NCBI GenBank assembly: GCA_028694155.1
Contig: JAQUTY010000005.1
Location: 94,401-158,400 of the forward strand
Length of the DNA: 64,000 nucleotides
Source: Eubacteriales bacterium
GTDB taxonomy: Bacteria; Bacillota; Clostridia; Christensenellales; CAG-138
Direction of reading: 5' to 3'
Part shown: positions 18,266 through 26,334 of the stretch, piece after piece
How positions within the stretch are numbered: position 1 is the stretch's first letter
How the letters are laid out: each line of letters starts with the position of its first letter
The notes under the pieces: generated by a model
The model's input: only the letters and a program-made list of their open reading frames with translations
Told to the model about the DNA's origin: nothing
Databases searched by the model: none
Made by a program: the position numbers and the translations under genes

Positions 18266-19681
18266 CTAATTCCCTTGATTTTTTGCCATTTCCCAGTACA
18301 TATCCTGCATTTCCGTTGTTAAGTTGGCAATATCCTGTCCATCTCTCTTGGCAAGCTGTTCCATCGTGTCGAATCTTGCAATAAACTTGTTTGTAGCGAT
18401 ATTTGCAATATCCTCGCTATCCAGTCCCAGTAAACGTGTAATGTTGACAAGAGAGAAATAGACATCAGAAAGCTCGTCCTCTATCCCTTCGCCCTTGTTG
18501 ATAGCAAGTCTTAACTCCTCTATCTCCTCCGACAGCTTGTAGAATGCGTCCTGCGCACACTTCCAGTCAAATCCGATCTTTGAGGCCTTCTTTTGAACCT
18601 TCTGGCAACGAATTAGTGCAGGGAAATTCTTTGGGACGCTGCGCAGAACCTCGGTTTGCGTTGTCTGATGCTTCTCCTGTCTTTTTTGTGCATCCCACAC
18701 CGTCAACACTTCATCGGAAGTATTTGCCTTGACGTCTCCAAATATGTGCGGATGCCTGAAAACGAGCTTTTTCGCCAATGTATCGCTTACGTCATGCTCA
18801 TTGAAACGGTACTGCTCCTTAGCTATTGTAGAATGAAACACGACCTGCATCAATACGTCACCCAGCTCCTCTATCATATGCTCATCGTCCTTTTGGTCAA
18901 TTGCTTCCAGCAGCTCATAACACTCTTCCAAAAGCGCACGTTTGAGGCTCTCATGTGTCTGTTCTCTGTCCCATGGGCAACCGTCCTTTGCCCTAAGTCT
19001 TTCCATTACGTCAACAACATCATAGTATCCGTAACGGGTCTTGTCCTCAAATGCTATTGGCGGAACATACAATACACTTGCAGCGTTCAGTCCCCGTACG
19101 CCGTCCAGCTTATAAAGCGGCATTGTCTGATAGCTGTATTGCCCATCGTCCTGCAATGAAGCAAGCGTGACTTTATGCTCATCGGGATAATAGTCGTTCA
19201 ACGCTAATTTTACATCGGAGGCGAGCAGCGCATCGTCAAGCTCCTCAATATACAGTTCATAGTCCGTATAAAGTCTTTTTGGCAGCGCATTAGCCGTGTA
19301 TACTGTTCCCTGTTGATACCTTGTAAATGCAGCCTTTGCATACGATACTGCAGGAAGCACCGTAAGCAAAAAACCACGTTCATTGCACAGTCTTTCAATT
19401 TCAGGCATTTGAGAAAAGCACCCATCACCCATGACCGCATATACGCAACTGTCCCCACCGGTTAGTCTTTCGGCTATGGCGATATTCAGTGCGGAAAAAT
19501 CCTCAGCCTCATCATAAAGATCGTCCATGGTGATATAGTCACGTCCACTATCTTTGACAGGTTTTGCGCAAGGATGAAGTGCGGTTTGCAAATACAGCTT
19601 GTCCGCATTGCAAATTGCGTCCATGACCGCAAGCGTAACGGTCTTAGGCGTTGACAGCGGTGCTATGATGAGCTTTTTCAT
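18266..19681 (-). CDS. mazG: YabN-like tetrapyrrole-methylase/MazG fusion
   Basis: A 471-aa two-domain protein. Residues 1-215 are a SAM-dependent tetrapyrrole-methylase-like fold (MKKLIIAPLSTPKTVTLAV, VYAVMGDGCFSQ), rather degenerate. Residues about 222-470 hold two MazG-type nucleotide pyrophosphohydrolase segments, the first with LLEECYELLEAI and MIEELGDVLMQVVFHS (the EExxE..ExxD metal site), the second around EEIEELRLAINKGEG and EDELSDVYFSLVN. MazG hydrolyses non-canonical NTPs or lowers (p)ppGpp effects. Its start overlaps the spoVB-like stop by 4 nt, the usual pairing in spore formers. Confidence 0.92.
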   Translation of the reverse strand: MKKLIIAPLSTPKTVTLAVMDAICNADKLYLQTALHPCAKPVKDSGRDYITMDDLYDEAEDFSALNIAIAERLTGGDSCVYAVMGDGCFSQMPEIERLCNERGFLLTVLPAVSYAKAAFTRYQQGTVYTANALPKRLYTDYELYIEELDDALLASDVKLALNDYYPDEHKVTLASLQDDGQYSYQTMPLYKLDGVRGLNAASVLYVPPIAFEDKTRYGYYDVVDVMERLRAKDGCPWDREQTHESLKRALLEECYELLEAIDQKDDEHMIEELGDVLMQVVFHSTIAKEQYRFNEHDVSDTLAKKLVFRHPHIFGDVKANTSDEVLTVWDAQKRQEKHQTTQTEVLRSVPKNFPALIRCQKVQKKASKIGFDWKCAQDAFYKLSEEIEELRLAINKGEGIEDELSDVYFSLVNITRLLGLDSEDIANIATNKFIARFDTMEQLAKRDGQDIANLTTEMQDMYWEMAKNQGN

Positions 19682-21264
19682 TCCGCTTTCTCCTTCCTTC
19701 TTCTGCGGTTGAGCGGCAGATATGCCATTTCATCTTTAGTGAACATTCTAAGAACATAAATCATTGCAAGATACACGCCAATACCGATGACAACGCTGAC
19801 AAGCGTCACAATCGTGCCTGGGTGTATGGAATACAGGAATTTATAGACAAAGTAAACGACTGCGCCCATTACTGCAGAACCCAATACAGGCTTAATAAAT
19901 ACATCCCAAATGTTCATCTTCATTTTGGTGTACTTGACAAGAAATATCGTGTCAAGTATGCCTGCAACCCCATAGCAGGCGATGTTCGACCAAGAAGCAC
20001 CGACAATATTTATCTCGGCAATGGGGAGCAAAACATAGTTTGTCACGACTTTACATACTGCTCCAATCAAGAGACATACCATGGGAATCCATTGCTTGCC
20101 TATTCCTTGAAGTGCGCCGGTGGTAGTCTGAACCAACGAAATAAATATTACCGTGAATGAAGCGACTTTGAACAGCCGTTCAACAATCTCCAGTGTGCTG
20201 GGTTCTATGCTTCTGAAAATCATATTCACAATAGGTGCGCCTAAAACATACAGTCCAACCGCACATGGCAATCCGATAATCATGGACAGCTTTACGCCCA
20301 TTGTTGATGCTCTTTGAACACCCTGCTCGTCCATGCGCGCCCTTGCTGCAGAAATTGCCGGAACAAGACTGATAGCCAGCGCAACCGTAAGTGATGCAGG
20401 AAGATTGATTATTGAGCGCACATAGGTACTCAATGCCACATAGCTCTGACCAACATTATCTATGTTTGTCATGGCATATATCATATCTACATCGATGATG
20501 CTTGTGATGGGGAGAATTGATGCCCCCAGCGTAATTGGCACAGCGATTGCAAGCATCTTTGAGATAACACGCTCATTTTGACGTGGCTTTCTCTCTGCGT
20601 CAAGCGGCATACAATCACGTCTGTGCTTGTATCGGAACAGCATCATAATTATTAGGGCAGCGGCCTCGGAAATAGATATTCCAAGGAGCGCACCAACTGC
20701 TCCCATTATGGGATCGCTGGTCGTTCGAATGAAGTAAGCAGCCAGCCACAGTCCAAAGATGCACTTGAACACCTGCTCGGCAATCTGTGATACTCCAGTC
20801 CCCGCCATTTTTTGCAGCCCTTGCAAATATCCTCTATAAGCGCAAAGAACCGAGACAAAGAACAGTGCAGGCGAAAGAGCCTTGAAAATTATAGAGCTTT
20901 GAGACGGAAGTCCTACAAGGTTGACCGTGATGACATCTGACGCAAGATACATCACAGCAGTTGAAATTATCCCGATAAGCGAAAGAGCAAGCAGAGATCT
21001 CCTAAATACTCGCTTGCCTGATGCCCAATCGCCAACTGCAATACGTTCCGCCACCATTTTTGAGATGGCGGTCGGTATACCTGACGATGACAGAATCAGC
21101 AGAAATGAGTAAAACGGGAACACTACTTCGTAGTATTCCATTCCTGCCTCGCCGATGGTGCCTGCCGCCCAAACTCGGAAAAGCACACCGATTATCTTGC
21201 AGACAATGCCTGCAAAGGCCAGAATGGCAGCACCCGTTATGAATGATCTTCTCTTTTTTTCCAT
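19678..21264 (-). CDS. SpoVB/MurJ-like polysaccharide or lipid flippase
   Basis: A 528-aa MOP-superfamily membrane protein with about 14 hydrophobic helices. Family signatures are GAAILAFAGIVCKIIGVLFR at the N-terminus, GIPTAISKMVAE, a charged middle loop (MPLDAERKPRQNERV), and NLPASLTVALAISLVP. SpoVB and MurJ export lipid-linked cell-wall or cortex precursors. Coupling to the mazG-like gene favours a SpoVB/YabM assignment. A -10 box TATAAT ends 6 nt before the ATG with no ribosome-binding site, so the mRNA is probably leaderless. Confidence 0.9.
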   Translation of the reverse strand: MEKKRRSFITGAAILAFAGIVCKIIGVLFRVWAAGTIGEAGMEYYEVVFPFYSFLLILSSSGIPTAISKMVAERIAVGDWASGKRVFRRSLLALSLIGIISTAVMYLASDVITVNLVGLPSQSSIIFKALSPALFFVSVLCAYRGYLQGLQKMAGTGVSQIAEQVFKCIFGLWLAAYFIRTTSDPIMGAVGALLGISISEAAALIIMMLFRYKHRRDCMPLDAERKPRQNERVISKMLAIAVPITLGASILPITSIIDVDMIYAMTNIDNVGQSYVALSTYVRSIINLPASLTVALAISLVPAISAARARMDEQGVQRASTMGVKLSMIIGLPCAVGLYVLGAPIVNMIFRSIEPSTLEIVERLFKVASFTVIFISLVQTTTGALQGIGKQWIPMVCLLIGAVCKVVTNYVLLPIAEINIVGASWSNIACYGVAGILDTIFLVKYTKMKMNIWDVFIKPVLGSAVMGAVVYFVYKFLYSIHPGTIVTLVSVVIGIGVYLAMIYVLRMFTKDEMAYLPLNRRRRKEKAE

Positions 21265-21270
21265 GCGAGA

Positions 21271-21299
21271 ATTATAACAGCATTTTAGCTCAAATACAA
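21271..21299 (-). promoter_or_regulatory. SpoVB-like gene promoter, leaderless arrangement
   Basis: Minus strand TTGTAT, 17-nt spacer, TATAAT, then TCTCGC and the ATG at 21264. Predicted transcript start coincides with the start codon. Confidence 0.6.
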
Positions 21300-22565
21300 G
21301 CCTATAACAAATATCCCGATATTGTCCTCGAACAGCTTTGAAAGGTCTGACAGCGGCAAAGGATTAACCCCCTTGCCTGCCTCAATGGTATATCCGGGTC
21401 TGTTATAGCTTTGAATGAACCAATCCTTATAACCTGCAAAACCGCTGCTGTATGGTGTGTCCACAAGAGCATATCCGCTGGATTGTGCCATTTGTTGTCC
21501 AATCTCCTCTGCTCGTGGCGGATCGAAATCGAGAAACTTCCAGTAGATTTCTGCACCCTGCGTGTGATACGATACAGTCAGAGCATAGTCGCCGGCTATT
21601 GTCAAATCAGCCATGGCAATGTTCTCCGGTTCGTTTAAGGGAGCAGTTCCAACAAAGTCCCTTGGGCCGGGTCTTGTATATCCTTGGGCAAATTTTATCC
21701 GTCTTGCTTCCTCCCAGCCTGCAGGGTATCCCAGATTTAAGTCTACTCCTCGAATGTTTGCCTTCCATCCATCGGGAAACGGTATGTCGGGATAGAAGCC
21801 TGCAAGTGCCTTTGCCTGTTGATAATAGCTATCAGAAGGTTCAATCGCGCCTGTTACAAGATCCATGCCATCGGGATTTACCAACGGAACCATGTCAAGG
21901 GTGGTGCTCTCAAACAGCTCCCTTGCGTCAAAGCCATATATTTCCTCTTCAAAGGCGATTGCCCGAAGATACGTTTCTAAAAACATGAGATTAAGCGGTG
22001 TAGTAATCCACTCGTTTGCATGATGTGACGCATTGAATCCGACTCTCTTGTCTCCCTCTCCCACAGTTGCCACAAGCATCTGCCGTCCCATTACGCTTGT
22101 TCCAAATTGACGCACGCTCATAAAGGGATAGCGTGCGCAAAGCCCATCTAAAATTATTGTTACATAAGCACTGGAGTAATTGACATCGCCCGAAACCACA
22201 GCAAAGGGCAGCGGAACAACTATCTGCTGTCCTATTTGCAGGTTCTCAGGCACAACACCTACGTTTGCTGTGATTACCGATTGCAAAGACGCCCCGTGGT
22301 GGGCGGCGATATTGTATAGCGTATCGCCTTGAGCAACAACATGGAGCGTGTATCCGGACAAATATGGATACAGCGCGGCCCAAGTGAGCTTGCCCACCAC
22401 ACCATCGCGAGAGAGTCCGTTTTCCGATTGAAAGTTTTCAACCGCATTAAATGTGCGCCGCCCGAATATGCCATCAATATCTCCCGATTGAAATCCTGCT
22501 CGGTTCAATGCTAGCTGGAGCAGTTCAACGATTGGGCCTTCATCACCGTAGCGTAAAACTTTCAT
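21285..22565 (-). CDS. M14-family gamma-D-glutamyl-diamino acid endopeptidase with LysM
   Basis: A 426-aa cell-wall peptidase. Residues 1-70 are a peptidoglycan-binding_1 domain (GIFGRRTFNAVENFQ), 75-120 a LysM module (HVVAQGDTLYNIAAHHG), and 130-420 a zinc carboxypeptidase M14 domain. Zinc ligands are in SHHANEW (H and E) and SYHTQGAEIYW (H), and the catalytic glutamate in YTIEAGKGVNPL. It probably cleaves the D-Glu-meso-Dap bond of peptidoglycan stems. There is no signal peptide, as in several spore-cortex or mother-cell-acting relatives. GGAGG lies upstream of the ATG. Confidence 0.92.
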   Translation of the reverse strand: MKVLRYGDEGPIVELLQLALNRAGFQSGDIDGIFGRRTFNAVENFQSENGLSRDGVVGKLTWAALYPYLSGYTLHVVAQGDTLYNIAAHHGASLQSVITANVGVVPENLQIGQQIVVPLPFAVVSGDVNYSSAYVTIILDGLCARYPFMSVRQFGTSVMGRQMLVATVGEGDKRVGFNASHHANEWITTPLNLMFLETYLRAIAFEEEIYGFDARELFESTTLDMVPLVNPDGMDLVTGAIEPSDSYYQQAKALAGFYPDIPFPDGWKANIRGVDLNLGYPAGWEEARRIKFAQGYTRPGPRDFVGTAPLNEPENIAMADLTIAGDYALTVSYHTQGAEIYWKFLDFDPPRAEEIGQQMAQSSGYALVDTPYSSGFAGYKDWFIQSYNRPGYTIEAGKGVNPLPLSDLSKLFEDNIGIFVIGLYLS

Positions 22566-22641
22566 ATTTCCTCCGATTATGCTCGACTTTTTTGGTTCCT
22601 GTTGATATAATAAGTACGATTAAAAATTGGAGGTTAGAACA

Positions 22642-23922
22642 ATGGGACTAATTAAAGCATTATTCGGATCTGTGGGCGGCGTACTTGCCGATCAATGGAA
22701 AGAGTATTTTTACTGTGAAGCACTCCCTATGGACGTGCTCGTTTCTAAGGGTCAGAAGCGCACAAGCGGCAGAAGTTCCAATACAAAGGGCGAAGAAAAC
22801 ATTATTTCAAACGGTTCCGTGGTTGCGGTCAATGATGGACAGTGTATGATAATCGTTGAGCAGGGCAAGATCGTTGAGCTTTGCGCCGAGCCGGGAGAAT
22901 ATAAATATGATACTTCTACCGAGCCTTCCATCTTTGCAGGCAGCTTGGGAAAGAGCATACTCGATTCATTCAAGGCGATTGGCAAGCGTTTCACCTACGG
23001 TGGTGACACAGGTAAGGATCAGCGCGTGTATTTCTTCAACATCAAGGAAATCATGGGCAACAAATACGGCACAGCCAACCCTGTTCCCTTCCGTGTTGTT
23101 GATAAGAATGTCGGACTTGATATTGACGTTTCTGTCCGTTGCCACGGCGAATACTCCTACAAAATCACCAACCCGATGCTGTTCTACACGAACGTTTGCG
23201 GAAATGTATCCGATGTGTACACACGAGATGAGATTGACAGTCAGCTAAAGAGCGAGCTTTTGACTGCTCTGCAGCCTGCATTTGCAAAAATCTCCGAGAT
23301 GGGTATTCGTTACTCGGCTCTGCCCGGACATACCACTGAGCTGTCCGAAGCACTCAACGATGAGCTGTCCGACAAGTGGGGCGGCGAACGGGGCATCGAG
23401 GTTGCATCGTTTGGCGTAAGCTCGGTCAAAGCATCCGATGAAGATGAGGCGATGATAAAAGAGCTTCAGCGCAACGCAGCCTTCCGCAACCCCACTATGG
23501 CCGCCGCACATCTTGTTGGTGCGCAGGCATCGGCAATGCAGTCGGCAGCGGCTAACGAGGGTGCAGGCCCTGTTATGGCATTTGCAGGAATGAATATGGC
23601 AGGCAATGCAGGAGGCTTTAACACTTCTCAACTGTACACGATGGGACAGCAGCAAGAGCAGCAGGCTCAGCAGCAGGCAGCGGCAAATGGCTGGGATTGT
23701 GCCTGTGGGCATAGTGGCAACTCCGGCAAGTTCTGCGCAGAATGTGGTCAAAAAAAGCCTGAAGCACCAGACAGTTGGACGTGCTCATGCGGAACGGTCA
23801 ATACGGGAAAATTCTGCTCTGAATGTGGAAAGAAGAAATCGGACACCAATACTTGTCCTCAATGTGGATATAAGCTCGACGGCCCTGCAAAATTCTGCCC
23901 TGAATGCGGACACAGATTCTAA
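22642..23922 (+). CDS. SPFH-domain protein with C-terminal zinc ribbons
   Basis: The ATG at 22642 is preceded by GGAGG at 22629-22633. The 426-aa protein has an SPFH/band-7-like 'virion core' region (about residues 10-300), of the YdjI type: WKEYFYCEALPMDVLV, GSVVAVNDGQ, and VRCHGEYSYKITNP. An alanine/glutamine-rich linker (about 310-345) leads to three consecutive zinc ribbons, each with two CxxC or CxC pairs (WDCACGHSG.. FCAECG; WTCSCGTVN.. FCSECG; CPQCGYKL.. FCPECG). SPFH proteins organise membrane domains; this group often works with phage-shock-like envelope stress factors. Partners are not evident here. Confidence 0.85.
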   Translation: MGLIKALFGSVGGVLADQWKEYFYCEALPMDVLVSKGQKRTSGRSSNTKGEENIISNGSVVAVNDGQCMIIVEQGKIVELCAEPGEYKYDTSTEPSIFAGSLGKSILDSFKAIGKRFTYGGDTGKDQRVYFFNIKEIMGNKYGTANPVPFRVVDKNVGLDIDVSVRCHGEYSYKITNPMLFYTNVCGNVSDVYTRDEIDSQLKSELLTALQPAFAKISEMGIRYSALPGHTTELSEALNDELSDKWGGERGIEVASFGVSSVKASDEDEAMIKELQRNAAFRNPTMAAAHLVGAQASAMQSAAANEGAGPVMAFAGMNMAGNAGGFNTSQLYTMGQQQEQQAQQQAAANGWDCACGHSGNSGKFCAECGQKKPEAPDSWTCSCGTVNTGKFCSECGKKKSDTNTCPQCGYKLDGPAKFCPECGHRF

Positions 23923-23945
23923 CACAAACTAGTTCAATCGAACAT

Positions 23946-23968
23946 CTCCCCGATGTATTGTCGGGGAG
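23946..23968 (+). terminator. Hairpin after SPFH gene
   Basis: CTCCCCGA (23946-23953) pairs with TCGGGGAG (23961-23968) over a 7-nt loop, 24 nt beyond the SPFH stop. The following bases (CTTTGCTTGTC) are only weakly T-rich. Confidence 0.55.
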
Positions 23969-24053
23969 CTTTGCTTGTCAAAAAAGGTTCGAAACCTTAA
24001 TAACAAGTTGTAAGTTTTCGAACCTTTATTGCCAGAATACAGGCTTTTCTCTC

Positions 24054-24167
24054 GCAAACTGCGTTTGCTCCCGGGCGAAAAGCCCGAAAGGAACTAAAAG
24101 CACGCTTTTAGTCCGTTTCGGCGTACATGCCGCCGAATACGGAACTTATGCAGCAGGGCTCATGCCC
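24054..24167. repeat. Array of five consecutive short hairpins
   Basis: Perfect stems in order: GCAAAC/GTTTGC (24054-24068), CGGGC/GCCCG (24072-24086), ACTAAAAG/CTTTTAGT (24093-24112, extendable by CGAAA/TTTCG outside), CGGC/GCCG (24119-24132), GGGC/GCCC (24156-24167). Loops are 3 to 6 nt. The density is unusual for an ordinary intergenic gap. Confidence 0.6.
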
Positions 24168-24236
24168 CGCACCCCTTAGCTTTTGAACTGTTTGAGTTTT
24201 CCCGGCACAACATCGGGGAGCTTAATTATTGGGTGT

Positions 24237-24875
24237 TTAATTCAGACCATATTTCTTCACGGATACTAGGAAGCGTTCATAATCGGCTGCGGAATGTGCA
24301 TCGGAAGCTACTAGGGCATACGCATTTGCCTTAAAAAGAGCCTTGGCGGTACGGCGGCGAATACTCCATGAAGGCAGCGCAAAGCAATCAGCAGACAACT
24401 GCAGCTCGCAGTTCATAATTAAGTATTCCTCGTGTAGTACAGGTCTGTGCTGAATCTCCTTGTATCGTTCGGGATGCGCAATTATTACCTTCATTCCGTT
24501 GCGCTGCAACGGATATATTACATCGCGTGCGTCGTCGATGGACGTAAAAGAACTTAGCTCTAAAAGAATGGTGTTGCTGTTTTCAAAACAAAGCTCATTT
24601 TTAATATACTCAATGTTATCTCGGTCAAACTCGCGAATAAAAAACTCGCTTCCAAGCATCAAAATAATCCCACGTTGCTTTGCCTCCACAACCAGATCAT
24701 CAAATGTCTGATGCACAAGCTCCCTGTTGTTCCAACGTCCGCGAAAATGTGGGGTTGCCATGATTTGAGTAATTCCACCGTGCGCAGCAACATCGAGCAT
24801 TCGCAGCGATTCTTCTCTTGTGCTTGCCCCATCGTCAACGCCATATAGGATGTGACAATGCATATCTCGAATCAT
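24237..24875 (-). CDS. CpsB/CapC-type PHP-family tyrosine phosphatase
   Basis: A 212-aa metal-dependent phosphatase that removes phosphate from the CpsD kinase and tunes capsule or exopolysaccharide export. PHP-fold motifs are MHCHILYGVDDGA (HxH), TPHFRGR, a central LGSEFFI, IAHPERY and the terminal SDAHS. It starts 2 nt after the kinase gene ends, last of the four-gene minus-strand module. Confidence 0.93.
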   Translation of the reverse strand: MIRDMHCHILYGVDDGASTREESLRMLDVAAHGGITQIMATPHFRGRWNNRELVHQTFDDLVVEAKQRGIILMLGSEFFIREFDRDNIEYIKNELCFENSNTILLELSSFTSIDDARDVIYPLQRNGMKVIIAHPERYKEIQHRPVLHEEYLIMNCELQLSADCFALPSWSIRRRTAKALFKANAYALVASDAHSAADYERFLVSVKKYGLN

Positions 24876-24877
24876 GA

Positions 24878-25627
24878 TTAACTTCCTTTTTTCTTTGATC
24901 CTACTCCAAGATGCGAGCTGGCGGTTCTGCCGATACGTTCACGCTTCTTTTCGCTCTTGCCACCCTTACGGTAGTAATAGTAATAGCCGTCGGACTTGGC
25001 GTTTACAACATTGTTGAACACAACGCCCAGTATATGAGCGTTAGCCTTCTTGAGCTGATCTACAATGTCCTTTGCTGTTCCACTTTGTACTTTTCCCGGC
25101 TGGATAACAATTAAAGTCCCATCTGCCTGAGCCGCCAAAAGCGCAGCTTCAATGAATGTGCCCAGCGGCGGTGTGTCAAAGATGACGACATCGAATTTTT
25201 TTCTTGCTTCACTTACAAACGCCGAGAAACGTTTTGAATTGATAAACTCAACGGGGTTGGTAATCTTGCCGCCGCAATCCATGATGTACAAGCCCGATTG
25301 TCTGGACTCCTCTGCCGCCTGCTCTATGGTGACTTCGCCATACAAAACCTGAAGCATTCCGTACTGAGGACGCTGGCGGAAAACATTTGCAAGCATTGGT
25401 CTGCGGCAGTCCGTATCCACCAATAAAACCTTTTTGCCCGTTTCGGCATATGCAACGCCCAAAAAGCTCGCCGTTGTTGTCTTTCCCAATCTGGCGGATG
25501 GGCTTGTCACAACTATGGTTTGAATTTCATGTTCTACGCTCGAAAACGAAATGTTGGTTCGTAAAGTCTTGACTGCTTCTCGCAAGCTAGATTTTGCTTG
25601 ATAATATGTGTCAACTATGTTTGCCAT
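24878..25627 (-). CDS. CpsD/CapB-type bacterial tyrosine kinase
   Basis: A 249-aa BY-kinase. It has the Walker A (SPSARLGKTTTASFLG), Walker A' (LLVDTDCRRP) and Walker B (VVIFDTPPLG) motifs of the family. A tyrosine cluster, GYYYYYRKGGK, lies close to the C-terminus and is the expected autophosphorylation site, followed by a basic tail. The transmembrane activator is supplied separately by the Wzz-like protein upstream. Regulates polysaccharide polymerisation and export. Confidence 0.93.
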   Translation of the reverse strand: MANIVDTYYQAKSSLREAVKTLRTNISFSSVEHEIQTIVVTSPSARLGKTTTASFLGVAYAETGKKVLLVDTDCRRPMLANVFRQRPQYGMLQVLYGEVTIEQAAEESRQSGLYIMDCGGKITNPVEFINSKRFSAFVSEARKKFDVVIFDTPPLGTFIEAALLAAQADGTLIVIQPGKVQSGTAKDIVDQLKKANAHILGVVFNNVVNAKSDGYYYYYRKGGKSEKKRERIGRTASSHLGVGSKKKGS

Positions 25628-25639
25628 GCTTATGCCTCC

Positions 25640-26320
25640 TTACTTCTCATACCTTGGAATCTTGGCAAGAACCGGAAGCTCGAGCAGCTTCTCCACCTCT
25701 TCGGCGTCTCTGATTGTAGTATTGAGAAATTCTATCATGAGAACGAAAATAATAGCAATTACAAAACCAGCTACTCCACCGATTACTGTATTTCTAAACG
25801 ATTCGGGTCCCGACTGGCGAGCAGCGGTGGCAGGTTCAATGACAGTGATGTTATCCGTCTGCAGGTAGTCCCTTGCATATATTGTTGCAGAATGTACAAC
25901 TGCATCAACCGTATTATAAGCCAAACTTGCGTTCTTTGATGTGACCGATACGGTTACTATACGATTGTCCGTTCCCTTACTGACGCTGATGTTGCACGCC
26001 TTTAGATCGCTGAGGCTCACCTGCTGCTTCTGCCCATCTGCACGCTCTATTTCCATAGATGCAGCAGCATCCTGAAGAACGGGGGTGCTGGTGACTATAA
26101 CGCAAAAGTCATTGATAATGCTTGAGCTTGTGCCAAGATCGCTTCCGGTCAGAACCTCATCGTTTTGCTGCTTGAAAACCAATATCTTTGCAAAGGACGT
26201 GTACTCTGGTTGCGCAATTTGGTAGAAGTAATAGCCTGTCACCATGACAGTCAAAACAGGCACAAGTATGATGAGCAGCAACCATTTTCTAATTACACGA
26301 AAAACATTTTGTAGATCCAT
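25640..26320 (-). CDS. Wzz/CapA-like chain-length determinant and kinase activator
   Basis: A 226-aa membrane protein with two transmembrane helices: about 12-33 (WLLLIILVPVLTVMVTGYYF) and about 175-195 (VIGGVAGFVIAIIFVLMI), with an extracytoplasmic domain between. The C-terminal cytoplasmic segment (FLNTTIRDAEEVEKLLELPVL) is the part that activates the partner kinase in this family. It precedes the kinase gene by 12 nt. Confidence 0.9.
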   Translation of the reverse strand: MDLQNVFRVIRKWLLLIILVPVLTVMVTGYYFYQIAQPEYTSFAKILVFKQQNDEVLTGSDLGTSSSIINDFCVIVTSTPVLQDAAASMEIERADGQKQQVSLSDLKACNISVSKGTDNRIVTVSVTSKNASLAYNTVDAVVHSATIYARDYLQTDNITVIEPATAARQSGPESFRNTVIGGVAGFVIAIIFVLMIEFLNTTIRDAEEVEKLLELPVLAKIPRYEK

Positions 26321-26334
26321 CTAAATTACCTCGG

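Larger units (their letters stand above)
23923..24236. other. Gene-free region of stacked hairpins between convergent genes
   Basis: No credible gene lies in these 314 bases. They hold a terminator-like hairpin CTCCCCGA...TCGGGGAG (23946-23968), a 12-bp inverted repeat AAAGGTTCGAAA (23983-23994) with TTTCGAACCTTT (24016-24027), and a run of five short perfect hairpins at 24054-24167. A copy of ATCGGGGAGCTT recurs at 24211-24222. It could be an intergenic repeat element or a structured RNA. Confidence 0.6.

Noticed and set aside
23604..23932. Open frame overlapping the zinc-ribbon end of the SPFH gene
   Set aside because: It is an alternative-frame shadow; the cysteine pattern belongs to the main frame.
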